A DNA stretch of 64,000 nucleotides, taken from NCBI GenBank assembly GCA_039566865.1, contig CM076943.1, positions 39,006,663 through 39,070,662 of the forward strand, given 5' to 3'. This document shows, one piece after another, positions 53,512 to 64,000 of this stretch (position 1 is the first letter of the stretch; every line of letters starts with the position of its first letter). The notes under the pieces were generated by a model. That model was not told the DNA's origin, searched no databases, and saw only the letters and a list, made by a program, of their open reading frames with translations. The translations under genes and the position numbers were made by a program. The stretch is from Aurelia coerulea. Its lineage: Eukaryota; Cnidaria; Scyphozoa; Semaeostomeae; Ulmaridae.

Positions 53512-55209
53512 AGATAAGGCTCAAATCCTTACTGGTTGCCAGAGCATGCGGAAATCATCCAATTTCATGCTTGTCAGCCAATGAGATCACCTCTTTCTAG
53601 CCCCTGGAGACAAAATCGGTCGTTTGAGGAAAATTTTCTAGTACCCTCACTAAAACTGAAATGGATGCTAGAATACTTCAGTTATTCGCAACTTTTTTGA
53701 TAAATCAATTGTGGGGATGTCCGTCCAGAGTTGTTTACACGTTTAGGCACATAGCTTGTTTGGGGCCGGAGCTGCGTTCATTTTCCGGTCGAAGAATATT
53801 GACTTTCGTTGAAATATCTATAGAAATCGCTACAAATGAGATATACAGATAAGAATTTCAGCAATTATGAATACTGACCTCAGCAATAACCCAAACTCCT
53901 TTACTGCTACCATATCTCAAAATTGGAGGCAATTTCTAATGATTTCTGGCAGAGATATCATTTGGGCCTAAGCTTGTCCTCGCTTAAAACTCATTCCATT
54001 TGCACTTAAAAGGTAATGGTAAAATTCTAGAGCTTAATAATGCACTTACCCATGACTCAGGCACCAGTTTGACTTCGTTTGCCTTTTTTACATTAGCAAA
54101 TTTTTATAAGAAACGACCAGTTGTGGGTGAATCGCAAAAACTTTCCTCGGTCCCTATTTTTATCTGCACAGTCTATCCGCTTCAAACAACAAACAAACAG
54201 TGAACTTTGTATCATAAAAGTCTTGCATCACAAAACATTCCTATAGAACGATTCCATGCGCCTTAGCGAGGCACTCGTGAATTGTTTTCACGCATTTGGT
54301 TCAATCAGTCAATGCAAACAAACAAAAGTGCAAAACCGGGTATCTTTTTTAGCGAACCCAAAACAATGTTTTGTTCTTTTTATGTTTTGCATTGATTGAA
54401 ATAAGAACGAAAAGAACGAAATGCGTGAATACAATTCACGAGTGCCTTGCTAAAGCGCATGGAATCGTTCAAAAGGAATGTTCTGTGATGCAAGACTTTT
54501 ATGATACAATGTCAAAGTTCACTGTTTGTTGTTTGAGGCGGAGAATCTGTGTAGAGAAAAATATGGACCGAGGAAAGTTTTTGCAATTCGCCCACAACTG
54601 GTTGTTTCTTGCAAAAAAATGGTAAATTAAAGAAGGCAAACGAAGTAAAACTGGTGTCTGAGTCATGGGTAAGCGCATTATCTAGCTCAAGAACTTTACC
54701 ATTACTTTTTAAGTGCAATGGAATGAGTTTTAAGCGAGGACAAGCTTAGGCCCAAATGATGTCTCTTCCAGAAATCGTTAGAAATTGCCTCCAATTTTGA
54801 GATGTGATAGTAGTGAAAGAGTTTCGGTTATTGCTCAGGTCAGTATGCGTAATCGCTGAAATTCTTATCTGTATATCTCATTTGTAGCGATTTCTATAGA
54901 TATTTCAACGAAGGTCAATATTCTTCGACCGGAAAATGAACGCAGCTCCGGCCCCAAACGAGCTGTGTGCCTAAACATGTAAACAACTCTTGACGGACAT
55001 TCCCACAACTGATTTATTAAAAAAAATTGCAAATAACTGAAGTATTTTAGCATCCATTTCAGTTTTAGTGAGGGTACTAGAAAATTTACCTCAAACGACC
55101 GATTTTGTCTCCAGGGGCTAGAAAGCGGTGATCTTATTGGCTGACAAGCATGAAATTGGATGATTTCCGCATGCTCTGACAACCAGTAAGGATTTGAGCC
55201 TTATCCTCC
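53512..55209. mobile_element. Foldback element, 1.7 kb
   Basis: AGATAAGGCTCAAATCCTTA at the left and TAAGGATTTGAGCCTTATCC at the right, and arms match inward for over 700 bp (through ATTTTCCGGTCGAAGAATAT, GCACTTA.CCATGACTC, GGAATCGTTC) to a centre near 54355. The right flank adds a mariner-like end GCGTTTTTTCTGAAACACCC (55230-55252). Paired short frames on both strands are arm mirrors, not genes. Confidence 0.8.
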
Positions 55210-55339
55210 ATTATACTAAGTAGCCCCCCGGGGCTGCGTTTTTTCTGAAACACCCTGTATATCGTGTGAGTGAAAAATCACCGTTTGAGAATCACCAGCA
55301 TTTGATTAGAAGTTTCATTATTACACCCTATCATTAAAA

Positions 55340-55530
55340 TTTGAATGGCGAGTAAATCATGGACCAGAATCCGACGTGGAATTCTTGTTCCCATACAATC
55401 CACTTACCAACATTTTTCTAATTTCAGGGTGTAAAAGGTAAGAGATTTTACCAAAAATCGTTCACATTTTAGATTTGAATATCGGCGACGTACTTTTACT
55501 CCACTGCCCGCCATACATGTTAACTTGTTT
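55340..55530. repeat. Dispersed repeat R2, copy 2
   Basis: Matches 39950-40190 in the same order and orientation (see that entry). Confidence 0.55.
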
Positions 55531-56317
55531 GGACTCACCATGAAGATAAACGATATTTTTGGAAGTATGGATGTGCAAAGGATAGTCAGACCTCTTGTTG
55601 TGATGTAAAACAGCGCAAAGAGAGGCCCACAAGAACGTCAACAAACAACTAAATAAAAGTTGAACACTTGCACTTTATGAAATATGTCCCCACGATATAA
55701 TACGCCCGAAAGATGAAATATGTCCAATATGAAGAAATAAATAAATTTGCACAACGTTGAGAGCATATAAGCCCGTTCGTTATCAAGTGATGGACATCGC
55801 CCACTGAGATATCTTGGACGTGAAATACAGAGACCCAATTAACTTTAAGGATTTATGAGCCATTACTAGTATGGTTAAGGGTGTTAGAACACCCATGTTT
55901 TGATTAGATGTTTGTGTACCTTTTCTTTGTTTTCTTCTTCTTTGCTTCGTCTCAACTGATGTCTTCCATTGGCCTCACCGCTTTGTTTTTTGGATTTGGT
56001 CAGTCGAATCTAACTCCCCCGTATTTCTGTGTGCTAGTAAACCTTTTTACACACTAGTACACCCGAAGAAAACATTTTAAACCGCAAAAAATCATGTTCT
56101 TCTGTGAAGGTACAGTAACACACGGAAATGCAAGGGCGCTAGATTTGAATGACTAAATCCGAACAATAAAGAGGTGAGACCAATTGAAACAAAGAAGAAA
56201 CAAAGATCAAGATAAGGTTAATACATATTTAATCAAAGCATGGATGTCCTAACACCCCAGGTATTCTTGATAAGTTGACTGAACAGACAGTACGTTTCTG
56301 TTGAAACTTCGTAGTTC
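55531..56317. other. 3' flank of the amine oxidase gene
   Basis: AT-rich. Presumably contains the 3' UTR of the minus-strand gene. AACACCC.TGTTTTGATTAGATG near 55890 and CTTTGATTAAATAT...GGGTGTT near 56230 suggest a short inverted element. Confidence 0.35.
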
Positions 56318-56778
56318 TTAGCTCGTAGGGAGCTTTGCTAGACTTAACAACAGTTTATTGTATTCAATGACACTCTTCAGGGATTCAAAACTGGCAGAGG
56401 ATCCAATGTACCACATTTTGTATTTTCCTTGAAGCTCAAGGATATTCCATAGAATGCCATCAGCAGCATCATCAGTCGAGAAATGAGGGAAATATTTCCA
56501 CACCTTGTGTTTTTTCAGTTCAACTGATGTGGCTCCATTGGTGTAGAAGTGGCTGCTTACTTTCCGTCGTGTATTGCACGGTTTCCTTGCACTGTATTGG
56601 TAAGCGACTTCAGATCGGGACGCTCCGTATGTTGACTGATTATGTGCGCTGTCCGCACCTGAGAGCATGCCAGCTTTTTGTAGAGCCTTTAGTTTGTTCC
56701 TACTTGCATAAACATAATAGTCGCGCTTTTTGGACAGGTTGTCGAACCAGTATGAAGTTGCAGTGCTTGCTTCTTTAC
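56318..56778 (-). CDS. Amine oxidoreductase, last exon
   Basis: Acceptor TTTCTCGACAG|GTAAAG at 56779; stop TAA at 56320-56318. It encodes KEASTATSYWFDNLSKKRDY then YVYASRNKLKALQKAG, SADS-like linker, and KYKMWYIGSSASFESLKS. The first two bases GT complete the G left by the previous exon to give Gly. Confidence 0.85.
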
Positions 56779-58179
56779 CTGTCGAGAAAGAAGGTGAATA
56801 CCGTGAAAGCTCTATTAATCCCCCTCTCTAATAAGCCCCTCAATTCTAAGCCAAAATTTAAATAATCCCTCCTCGCTATCCAGCCTCCCCCCCCCAAATA
56901 ATATCAAATCCCACAAGTTACGAACTATTTTCCATTAACTTAATTAAACAGGTTTGGATGTTAATTTTGATATGGTTTGGGATAAAAACTGTGTCGAATT
57001 CGTGCGCTTGACTTGTAAAATTGTATGTTTATTCTGCAAAATATGAAACAAGGGAACTGAAAAGCTTGCATGCACATTCTGCTCATTTGAACCATAGATA
57101 ACATCATCTATATTTGAGCAAGGACAGATTTTGTAATACAATAGCATCAATTGCTTTTGATTGACACCTCAATTCAAAGCGATTAGCAACTTCAGGCAAA
57201 GGAAATTCTTAGTTTTTGTTCAGATTTTGCTTACATGATTGAGAAGCTTGCTTCATTGCTTCATTTAAAGCACATATGTCACATTAGCAATTGGTTAATA
57301 TATAATAAACAAGTTTGGAGTGGAATTCCATTGTTTCGAGACTCTTTATTCCTGTTTCATGAATTTTCATTGCAATGAAAATTCAGCCTCGATCTTGTGC
57401 TTTGTAATAAACAATAGAGAGAATTATATTGCATGAACCAATCAGCTTCATGACTGGTTTAAGCCCTTTAGGCCCTAAATACGTGAGAACTAAAAAGGCC
57501 TTCTGCTCCGCTTCTGAATCAAATAAACAAAATCCGCCAGGCTGATTTTTAGATTTAGCCTTCTTCTTTTGTTTATAAGCACATGACTTCTCTTGAAGGG
57601 GCTCCGTCTCCAAATTACGGTCGAAATGGCGTTTTGAAGTTTTTTGAAGGGCATTATCACACAGAAGTTTGCCTATTTTTTCGAAAATGAAAGCATCATT
57701 TTGAAGATAGATCTTCGTACTTCACAGAGGAAAAATCCAAACATTCATTATCTCTTACGATTGCTCGGATATAAGTGGATTCTTAAAGAGCATTTTTTGG
57801 TGAAGCCACCAAACAAACTACAGGAAAAAATGGAGAACAATGTCCACATGCGGTGTTATCAGATTTAAAGGCAGAAACACCGCAACACGACAAAAAACAA
57901 CAGCAAATACGATTAAATTAATTTTTGCCAATATTTCGTCCTGCCATGCAGGACTTCTTCAGGGCTGTAATGTGACAGTTATAATAAAAATTTGAATATG
58001 TACAGTGATTTGAAAGGAGAAGTAACACGTGATTGGTTAGATATGATGGCTACGCAGAGGTTATATGGGTTAGGTTTATAACGGCTATGTAATGTATGTA
58101 GTAAAATGATGATGATGCTAATCAAAATAATAATGATAATAATAATGCTGATGGTGATAATAATAATAATATGATGATG

Positions 58180-58216
<37 letters not shown>

Positions 58217-59962
58217 TAATAATAATAATAATAATAATAATGATGATAATGATTATGTAAATGCAATGTTAGAAACTAACTGCGATATAATGATAATAAT
58301 AATGATGGGGATAGTGAGGAGAATAGGTAAGGTAAGAGAGTGAGTAGATTAGGTTACTTACAACTGTGTTTGTTAGCGGTCTGTGGTTCTGTTCAGTCCG
58401 TTGGGTGAGAGAGTGTTCGCTAAGTCAATGAAGTAATTTTCCTTGGCTCGTCTAACACTCTCTCTGGTGTCATGTATCTTAAGTAGCGGTAGTAATTGCA
58501 AGTCTTGTACGGAGTGATTGGGTTTACAAAAGTGTTCTGCAACCCCGGATGTGTCGAAACGTTTGTTTATAATGTCTCGTCGGTGTTCGTTGAGTCTGTC
58601 TCTTATGCGTCGTCCTGTTTGTCCTATGTATTGGCAGTCAGTCTTTTTGTCGCGTAAGCATCGTTTGCATTGTAGTAAGTATATGACGTTAGTGGAGTTG
58701 CAGTCGAGGCTTTGTCTTATGTTGAAGGTTTCGTTGGTGTTTGTGAAAGTAACTGTGTGTGTTCCGTCTTGTATGTGTTGGCATGTGTAGCAGTCGCGTC
58801 GTGATGGACATTTAGATATTCCTCTGGGAGTGGTGGTAGCGTCATTTTTCATTTTGGCGCGCACCAGGTATTCCCTGAGGTTTTTTGGTCTGCGGTTACT
58901 AAGTATCGGTGGGTCTGGGAAGACTTCCTTACAGTTTGTCGAGTTTTGTAATATGTGGAAGTTGCTGTTAAGTATGGACGTTAATTGTGGTACACTAGGG
59001 TGGTAGGTAACCACAAATGGTGTTCTGTTGTTAGGTTTTTTCTGTTTCATTTGTAAGCTGGATTGTCGCGTTATTTTGGAAGCCTTCCGTATTTCGTTAC
59101 GTACGTGTTTGCGTTTGTATTTGTATACAAACGCAAACACGTACGTAACGAAATACGGAAGGCTTCCAAAATAACGCGACAATCCAGCTTACAAACGAAA
59201 CAGAAAAAACCTAAAAACAGAACACCATTTGTGGTTACCTACCACCCTAGTGTACCACAATTAACGTCCATACTTAACAGCAACTTCCACATATTACAAA
59301 ACTCGACAAACTGTAAGGAAGTCTTCCCAGACCCACCGATACTTAGTAACCGCAGACCAAAAAACCTCAGGGAATACCTGGTGCGCGCCAAAATGAAAAA
59401 TGACGCTACCACCACTCCCAGAGGAATATCTAAACGTCCATCACGACGCGACTGCTACACATGCCAACACATACAAGACGGAACACACACAGTTACTTTC
59501 ACAAACACCAACGAAACCTTCAACATAAGACAAAGCCTCGACTGCAACTCCACTAACGTCATATACTTACTACAATGCAAACGATGCTTACGCGACAAAA
59601 AGACTGACTGCCAATACATAGGACAAACAGGACGACGCATAAGAGACAGACTCAACGAACGACACATCCGGGGTTGCAGAACACTTTTGTAAACCCAATC
59701 ACTCCGTACAAGACTTGCAATTACTACCGCTACTTAAGATACATGACACCAGAGAGAGTGTTAGACGAGCCAAGGAAAATTACTTCATTGACTTAGCGAA
59801 CACTCTCTCACCCAACGGACTGAACAGAACCACAGACCGCTAACAAACACAGTTGTAAGTAACCTAATCTACTCACTCTCTTACCTTACCTATTCTCCTC
59901 ACTATCCCCATCATTATTATTATCATTATATCGCAGTTAGTTTCTAACATTGCATTTACATA

Positions 59963-59994
<32 letters not shown>

Positions 59995-59996
59995 TA

Positions 59997-60036
<40 letters not shown>

Positions 60037-63000
60037 CATCATCATATTATTATTATTATCACCATCAGCATTATTATTATCATTATTATTTTGATTAGCA
60101 TCATCATCATTTTACTACATACATTACATAGCCGTTATAAACCTAACCCATATAACCTCTGCGTAGCCATCATATCTAACCAATCACGTGTTACTTCTCC
60201 TTTTCAAATCGCTGTACATATTCAAATTTTTATTATAACTGTCACATTACAGCCCTGAAGAAGTCCTGCATGGCAGGACGAAATATTGGCAAAAATTAAT
60301 TTAATCGTATTTGCTGTTGTTTTTTGTCGTGTTGCGGTGTTTCTGCCTTTAAATTTATTCATTTTTTCGTCATCGCAAGCATCTTCGGATCCGGCAATCG
60401 ACGTTGGTATCGTGGCCTTTACTTTTTCAAATTATTTTATCAGATTTGTTTACATTTTGAGACGGAGCCCCTTTAAAAACGACCTTTCGCGTGGACAAGA
60501 CGAGAGTTTGCCCTGCTAGTGTTGGGGCAACATTTGCCGCTTTGTTTGTTTTAAATTTTACTGATTGAGAGAATTTCCTTTGTTTGCAATCACTAATCGC
60601 TTTGAATTGAGGTCATAACATCATCCAATTCAATTCGGAAAAATTGAGACTCGTTGTCGCAAGTCTTTTTTTTCTCATTTTAAAATTATTTATGCACGGT
60701 AGCCCCGTCAGTCAGTATGACTGATTTTCAGGGGGCCGTGCCAAAAACTTTACAAATTAAAAAGTCTACTGGAGTCTCCGAAATTAAATAAGCCCCCGGG
60801 GACTTAACCCTATTCTACATAGCCTGCGTGCAACCTCAACTGCTATATTCTACATGGCTACAAGATACTTTGTTTCCAGCGAGAAAATTGCGTCAGCAGA
60901 ATATTTTCGCTGTCCTTTGAGCATTTGCTAGACCTGACCCATTTTTATGCAGAATAAGAAAAGAAAATAGCAGCTGGCGCCCTACACATTCAATGACAAA
61001 CACCTAGTATAGACCAACCTACCTCCTCTCATTGATACCAATGTTGCAACAAGAAAAACCGATTTCATTTTGGAGAAGTATTCTTCTTCTTCCCAAGTGT
61101 AAGGTTTGAAGTGATATAGGCTGCTTTTCAACTCTGGACTCCATATCACAAAATCATGCTCATAACAGCCTCCCTTGTCGCATATTTTTACTATGTTGTT
61201 GTTGCTGTTACCATCTTCGTCAAGGTAGCGATACACGTGAGATATTTCGGTCCCAAACTTGATATTTAGATTTTCTTTCTTCGCCATGGTCTCCCAGAGA
61301 TTTTGAAATCCATGCTTTACCAAGAATGTTCCTACAAAGAATAGATAAACCATGGATCTTAAAGAGGGGGGCCTTGCCGGAACGCTGCAATTTCAGACCG
61401 TCTGAGAACAAATTTGGTCTAAGGGGACACTGTGGATCCACAGATCCACACTGCAGTAGCCGAAGTGATAGAAAACTTTGACTTTAGTTGACTTTTCTAT
61501 CAGGAAGTTAGACCAAATTTGATCATCAGACCATCTGAAATTTCAACGCGGCAAATTTGCCCACCTAGTAGACTTTTTGTCATTACTCTATCAGGAGATC
61601 AATTATGGACGGAATCTTTCTGATCTTTTGCTGCTACTTATTTTGCAACGGCTCAAAAAGTTTCATAAAAGTATTTTGACAAATGAGGTGGGGGGAGACG
61701 ATTTTCCAGAAATGACTCTGTCATGTCAAAATCACCAATTCTCAAATATCCATTCTCTTGAAAAAAGTAGCAAAATTGCAATATTCTGCAGAAATATTTT
61801 TCAGGGTAGTGTTATTTGATGCAATCTATCATAATTCTTATGTCTGCATGGAAATTGTGCTTCAAATTAGATTTTATTGCATTTTCCTGATTTTGGCCGA
61901 TTTTGCCACTTTTCTTGAGCACACAAAGAAAATGCTGACGCGAGCAATAATGACGGCCAATTTTAGCTTAATTTTCATACCGGGTGTCCCGAAAAAATAT
62001 ATTATTGATTTGGTTGACTCCAACGATGTGAATTTAGCTTCAATCAATGTCTAATCACTCAAACATGTTCTAGATACCTAGTTTCCTTGAACATAGGTAC
62101 CTCGTTTGTTGGTATTGGTGCTTTAAGAACAGGCATGTTAATGAGAACAGTGAGAACAAGATAAATGGAGAACAAGCCACAGGGAGCCCTCATAAAAAGT
62201 AGCAAGAGGCAAACGAAATGCGGCTTCTGCGAGTGAGATACGGCAAAAGCGGCATCTGTGGATGTAGAGGACCTCCCCCGCTCTTTCCTCTCTCTCCTCT
62301 GCAAAGCCGCCAAGCGCACATTGCTCCTCCATAGATGCCGCTTTTGCCGTATTTCACTCGCAGAAACCGCATTTCGTTTGCTTCTTACTACTTTTTATGG
62401 GGGCTCCCTGTGAACAAGCCTTTCAAACGGCGTGCATTTCTCCTGACTCACTCAATTGTAAAATCGATCAAGGATTTAGAGCTTGTTTTGCTGCAGTTTG
62501 GGATGAAGCATTCTTATGAATTCATGCAACCAATTTTAAAAAACTAAACTTTTTGATCTAAGCTAATATGTTAGCTACACGTGTTTTATTCATTTTATAG
62601 GAATGTGATAAATTGTTTGAGAGCCACTGGCTTTCAAACCAGTAAACATTTTTTTACTCAACCAGTATGTCCCGTCATTATTTGCGATGGGCTCAATCAA
62701 TCAAGGGCGCCTACCTTGTAGGAAATGTGTTTATTCCCAATACTGTATCCGTGACCCAATGCACAGAGTAACCCAGTACAGTACACAGTGTAATTGGTGT
62801 CCTGTGACCCAGGATTTTCAAATTCTAACGTCTGTTAGTGTTGACCTATCAAAAATAACGCCGTCTGGTTCCCTGTGGTCAACTCGTATAACTTGATCTC
62901 GTATTACATCAACACCGGAATATAGAACCACAAAGTTATTCATACGTCATCTTGACCTTGACAAGACTGACTCTGTGTACTGGGTCACGGTATAGTACTG

Positions 63001-63945
63001 GGATCCTCTGTATACTGGGTTACAGGACACCAATTACTCTACAGTACTGGGAATAAATACAGTTCCTACAAGGTAGGCGCCCTTGAATCAATCATTTATT
63101 TGCGACTGAACATTTCAGCAAACTGCAAACATCGCTCGTTTGGCTAGTCTGGCTAGGGTTTTGAAACACGATACCATGTGGCAAAGGCTATATCGAAGAT
63201 AAATTATCCTCACTTACGTGGCGTAGTATCCCCTGTGATGACACTCCTCAGCCCTTCCAAAAGAACTGGTGAATTCCACATTAACCCATAAAAGGCACCT
63301 ATTTCATCTAGATACCCATAACCTTGCACTGTGTGGGTCAAAATCAGCAAAGGAGCCAAGCTTTCTAGCTTGTGCCGTTTGAGAAATTCCAAGTAAGAAC
63401 ATCTTAGTTGATCTAGCACGCCCTCGGGTGGTATTGGCATCAGTTCAAATTCGTATTCCCCAAAGAGTTTTTTGTGTAATTGAATGTAACTGTTAATCTT
63501 TCCAACTAGCATTCCAATTGCTACACGGGAATCATTTATTTGAAAATGCTCCATCGTTTTTATCATCACGTAATTCCCATAAGAGATTGGTTTGTCTTTG
63601 CCATCAAGCCAAACTGATGCCATTGTCCTTGGCAACAAATCTCCTGGGACATACTTCTTAATCAATGCAATTACATTGTTTTCATATCCTGGACCAATGC
63701 AACATGAACCAAGTTCTTGTGCTACGCCTTGATCATGCACCGTTTCTGACTTGCCACCAATTCGTTTACTTTTTTCGTAGATTTTGATGTTTTTGAATCC
63801 CTTTTCTTTGAGCATCGTGGCCATGTGTATACCGGACGCTCCTGCACCAACAATTGCAATTCTGTCCGATATTGTTCTCGGGCCTTCAATGACTAGACCG
63901 TTGAAAGAAGATCGCTTTGTGCGGGGAGCTTCATCATTGATAGAA
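56318..63945 (-). CDS. Flavin-containing amine oxidoreductase (spliced, 5'-partial)
   Basis: FAD-dependent oxidoreductase of the amine oxidase/NAD(P)-binding Rossmann superfamily. Three exons on the minus strand: 63945-63218, 61331-61023 and 56778-56318, together about 498 codons. The N-terminal Rossmann motif IAIVGAGASGIHMA is followed by IKIYEKSKRIGGKS (FAD-binding E and GG), then QELGSCCIGPGYENN. The middle exon has HGFQNLWETMAKKENLNIKF, the substrate-domain GG/QxLW block of the family. The last exon ends with MWYIGSSASFESLKSVIEY, a C-terminal FAD-contact-like block. Each exon junction leaves one base before and takes two bases after, so phases agree. No Met precedes the Rossmann motif in the first exon, so a 5' exon lies beyond the window. 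Closest remembered style is the beta-cyclopiazonate dehydrogenase-like family; the substrate is unknown. Confidence 0.85.
56795..57035. repeat. Dispersed repeat family R1, copy 4 (inverse)
   Basis: TACCGTGAAAGCTCTATTAA at the start is the inverse of the R1 right end, followed by AATAAGCCCCTCAATTCTAA and the AAATCCCACAAG...AACTTAATTAAACAGGTTTG blocks in reverse. It starts 16 bp upstream of the last-exon acceptor of the minus-strand gene. Confidence 0.6.
57927..57968 (-). ncRNA. Hammerhead ribozyme L
   Basis: Minus: AGCC, CTGAAGA, AGTCCTG-CATG-GCAGGAC (7-bp stem II), GAAA, palindromic TATA-type stem III (ATAT), T at 17, then GGC pairing with GCC. Sense with the amine oxidase gene. Confidence 0.72.
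58100..58270. repeat. ATA/ATG mixed microsatellite (left arm)
   Basis: (ATAATA)n with interspersed ATG and TGATG units; mirrored at 59950-60120 as ATT/ATC. It gives spurious Tyr/His/Ile-rich frames. Confidence 0.9.
58373..59118 (-). CDS. PLE C-terminal fragment with GIY-YIG, left arm
   Basis: Intact frame to the stop at 58373. It starts inside the RT thumb-like region (FVVTYHPSVPQLTSILN, VFPDPPILSNRRPKNLREYL), then CPSRRDCYTCQHIQ (Cys linker), NVIYLLQCKRCLRDKKTDCQ and YIGQTGRRIRDRLNEHRRDI (GIY-YIG), HFCKPNHS, ESVRRAKENYFIDLANTLSP and NGLN. The family is distinct from both other PLEs in this window. RT core absent. Confidence 0.85.
59126..59842 (+). pseudogene. PLE C-terminal fragment, right arm (29-bp deletion)
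   Basis: Inverted twin of the left-arm frame. After DRLNER the sequence jumps to the segment for TSGVAEHF, deleting 29 bp and shifting frame, so translation ends at 59692. The original frame then resumes to a stop at about 59842. Few other differences from the left arm are visible. Confidence 0.85.
60249..60290 (+). ncRNA. Hammerhead ribozyme M
   Basis: Inverted twin of ribozyme L: AGCC, CTGAAGA, AGTCCTG-CATG-GCAGGAC, GAAA, TATT, GGC. Antisense to the amine oxidase gene. Confidence 0.72.
61023..61331 (-). CDS. Amine oxidoreductase, middle exon
   Basis: Acceptor TTCTTTGTAG|GAACAT and donor GAGGAG|GTAGGT. It encodes TFLVKHGFQNLWETMAKKEN, LNIKFGTEISHVYRYLDEDG, then CYEHDFVIWSPELKSSLYHF and VFLVATLVSMRGG. 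309 bp, entering with two bases and leaving one. Confidence 0.87.
61332..62177. other. Amine oxidase intron, unassigned
   Basis: Contains an imperfect inverted repeat at about 61385-61550 (TTTCAGACCGTCTGA / TCAGACCATCTGAAATTT) and one mariner-like end at 61978 (TACCGGGTGTCCCGAAAAAA). No coding signal. Confidence 0.4.
62178..62413. repeat. Hairpin MITE, 236 bp
   Basis: CACAGGGAGCCCTCATAAAA...CAAACGAAATGCGG.TTCTGC..CGGCAAAAGCGGCATCT is mirrored through AGATGCCGCTTTTGCCG...GGGCTCCCTGTG. The arms are about 95 bp at roughly 90% identity. Confidence 0.75.
62698..63092. mobile_element. MITE with CAAGGGCGCCTACC ends
   Basis: TIRs CAAGGGCGCCTACCTTGTAG / CTACAAGGTAGGCGCCCTTG, with a likely 7-bp target duplication AATCAAT on both sides. 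Inner blocks also mirror (ACCCAGTACA / TGTACTGGGT; TGTCCTGTGACCC / GGGTTACAGGACA). Confidence 0.75.
63218..63945 (-). CDS. Amine oxidoreductase, first visible exon
   Basis: Acceptor TTTTATTCAACAG|TTCTATC at 63946-63948 and donor CCAC|GTAAGT at 63217. The exon encodes a 30-residue leader (SSINDEAPRTKRSSFNGLV), the FAD Rossmann segment RIAIVGAGASGIHMATMLKE and YEKSKRIGGKSETV, then a long insert with EFELMPIPPEGVLDQLRCSY and VQGYGYLDEIGAFYGLMWNS. It leaves one base, completed by GA in the next exon. Confidence 0.87.
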
Positions 63946-64000
63946 CTGTTGAATAAAATTAAAAGAGCTTAAACAAGTGTACGATTTTGAGAGTTAAGTA

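Larger units (their letters stand above)
57863..60354. mobile_element. Penelope-like element palindrome, 1.2-kb arms
   Basis: Left arm 57863-59118 and right arm about 59126-60354 are inverted around TTTGTATTTGTATACAAA. From the centre outward each has the PLE C-terminal coding region, a mixed ATT/ATC microsatellite, an AT-rich stretch, a hammerhead and a conserved 70-bp tail (GCAAATACGATTAAATTAAT / inverse). The right arm lacks 29 bp in the coding region, which frameshifts it. Confidence 0.85.
57118..60625. mobile_element. Foldback FB1 arms enclosing a PLE insertion
   Basis: The left arm 57118-57640 (GCAAGGACAGATTTTG, CAATTCAAAGCGATTAGCAA, GGCTCCGTCTCCAAATT) and right arm about 60447-60625 (ATTTTGAGACGGAGCCCC, AATCGCTTTGAATTGAGG) are inverted. 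Between them sits the PLE palindrome 57863-60354. Confidence 0.55.

Noticed and set aside
57979..60258. Tyr/His/Ile-rich small proteins on both palindrome arms
   Set aside because: Translation of ATT/ATC microsatellites.

Overview
The window is animal nuclear DNA. It has intron-rich genes with GT-AG borders, dense young transposons and no operon structure. Three spliced or intronless metazoan genes can be read, plus one neuropeptide precursor. The mix of CR1/L2-like LINE tails, Penelope-like elements (PLEs), foldback MITEs and an RFamide-type precursor with acidic residues before the peptides is most consistent with a cnidarian, probably an anthozoan. That placement is an inference and was not tested by search.

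Genes. (1) TXNDC9, a phosducin-like/thioredoxin-domain chaperonin cofactor, lies at 1006-1659 (+) in one exon. (2) AASDHPPT, the 4'-phosphopantetheinyl transferase, spans 4089-40378 (+). I rebuilt nine small exons from splice sites, codon phase and family similarity: 4089-4163, 9988-10077, 13988-14086, 14523-14564, 21787-21908, 23529-23630, 37622-37702, 38951-38985 and 40222-40378. One exon, expected between 14565 and 21786 and carrying the central Asp motif, was not found. (3) A secreted neuropeptide precursor with two RF-GKR sites lies at 49727-50233 (+). (4) A flavin amine oxidoreductase lies on the minus strand at 56318-63945 as three phase-compatible exons, with its 5' end beyond the window.

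Almost everything else is transposon-derived. The introns of AASDHPPT hold LINE tails (10433-12010, 12600-13300, 13525-13640, 17430-18251, 24440-24806), hAT, mariner-like and TTAA-type MITEs, and a 14-kb intron (23631-37621) that is a nest of PLE material. That nest contains an 830-bp-arm palindrome (27491-29157), a long PLE with an ORF1-like frame and an overlapping RT/GIY-YIG frame (29269-32811, minus), and a tandem array of about 1-kb units (32820-35470). The amine oxidase intron 56779-61022 holds a second PLE palindrome (57863-60354) inside a foldback element.

The most interesting signal is a set of hammerhead self-cleaving ribozymes. I find about fourteen CUGANGA / stem II / GAAA cores, most with a readable stem I and a tiny or palindromic stem III. 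They sit at the ends of PLE copies or once per unit in the 1-kb array. Several lie in sense orientation inside the AASDHPPT intron, so the host pre-mRNA could be cut there and unit-length RNAs released, as proposed for retrozymes and PLE terminal repeats.
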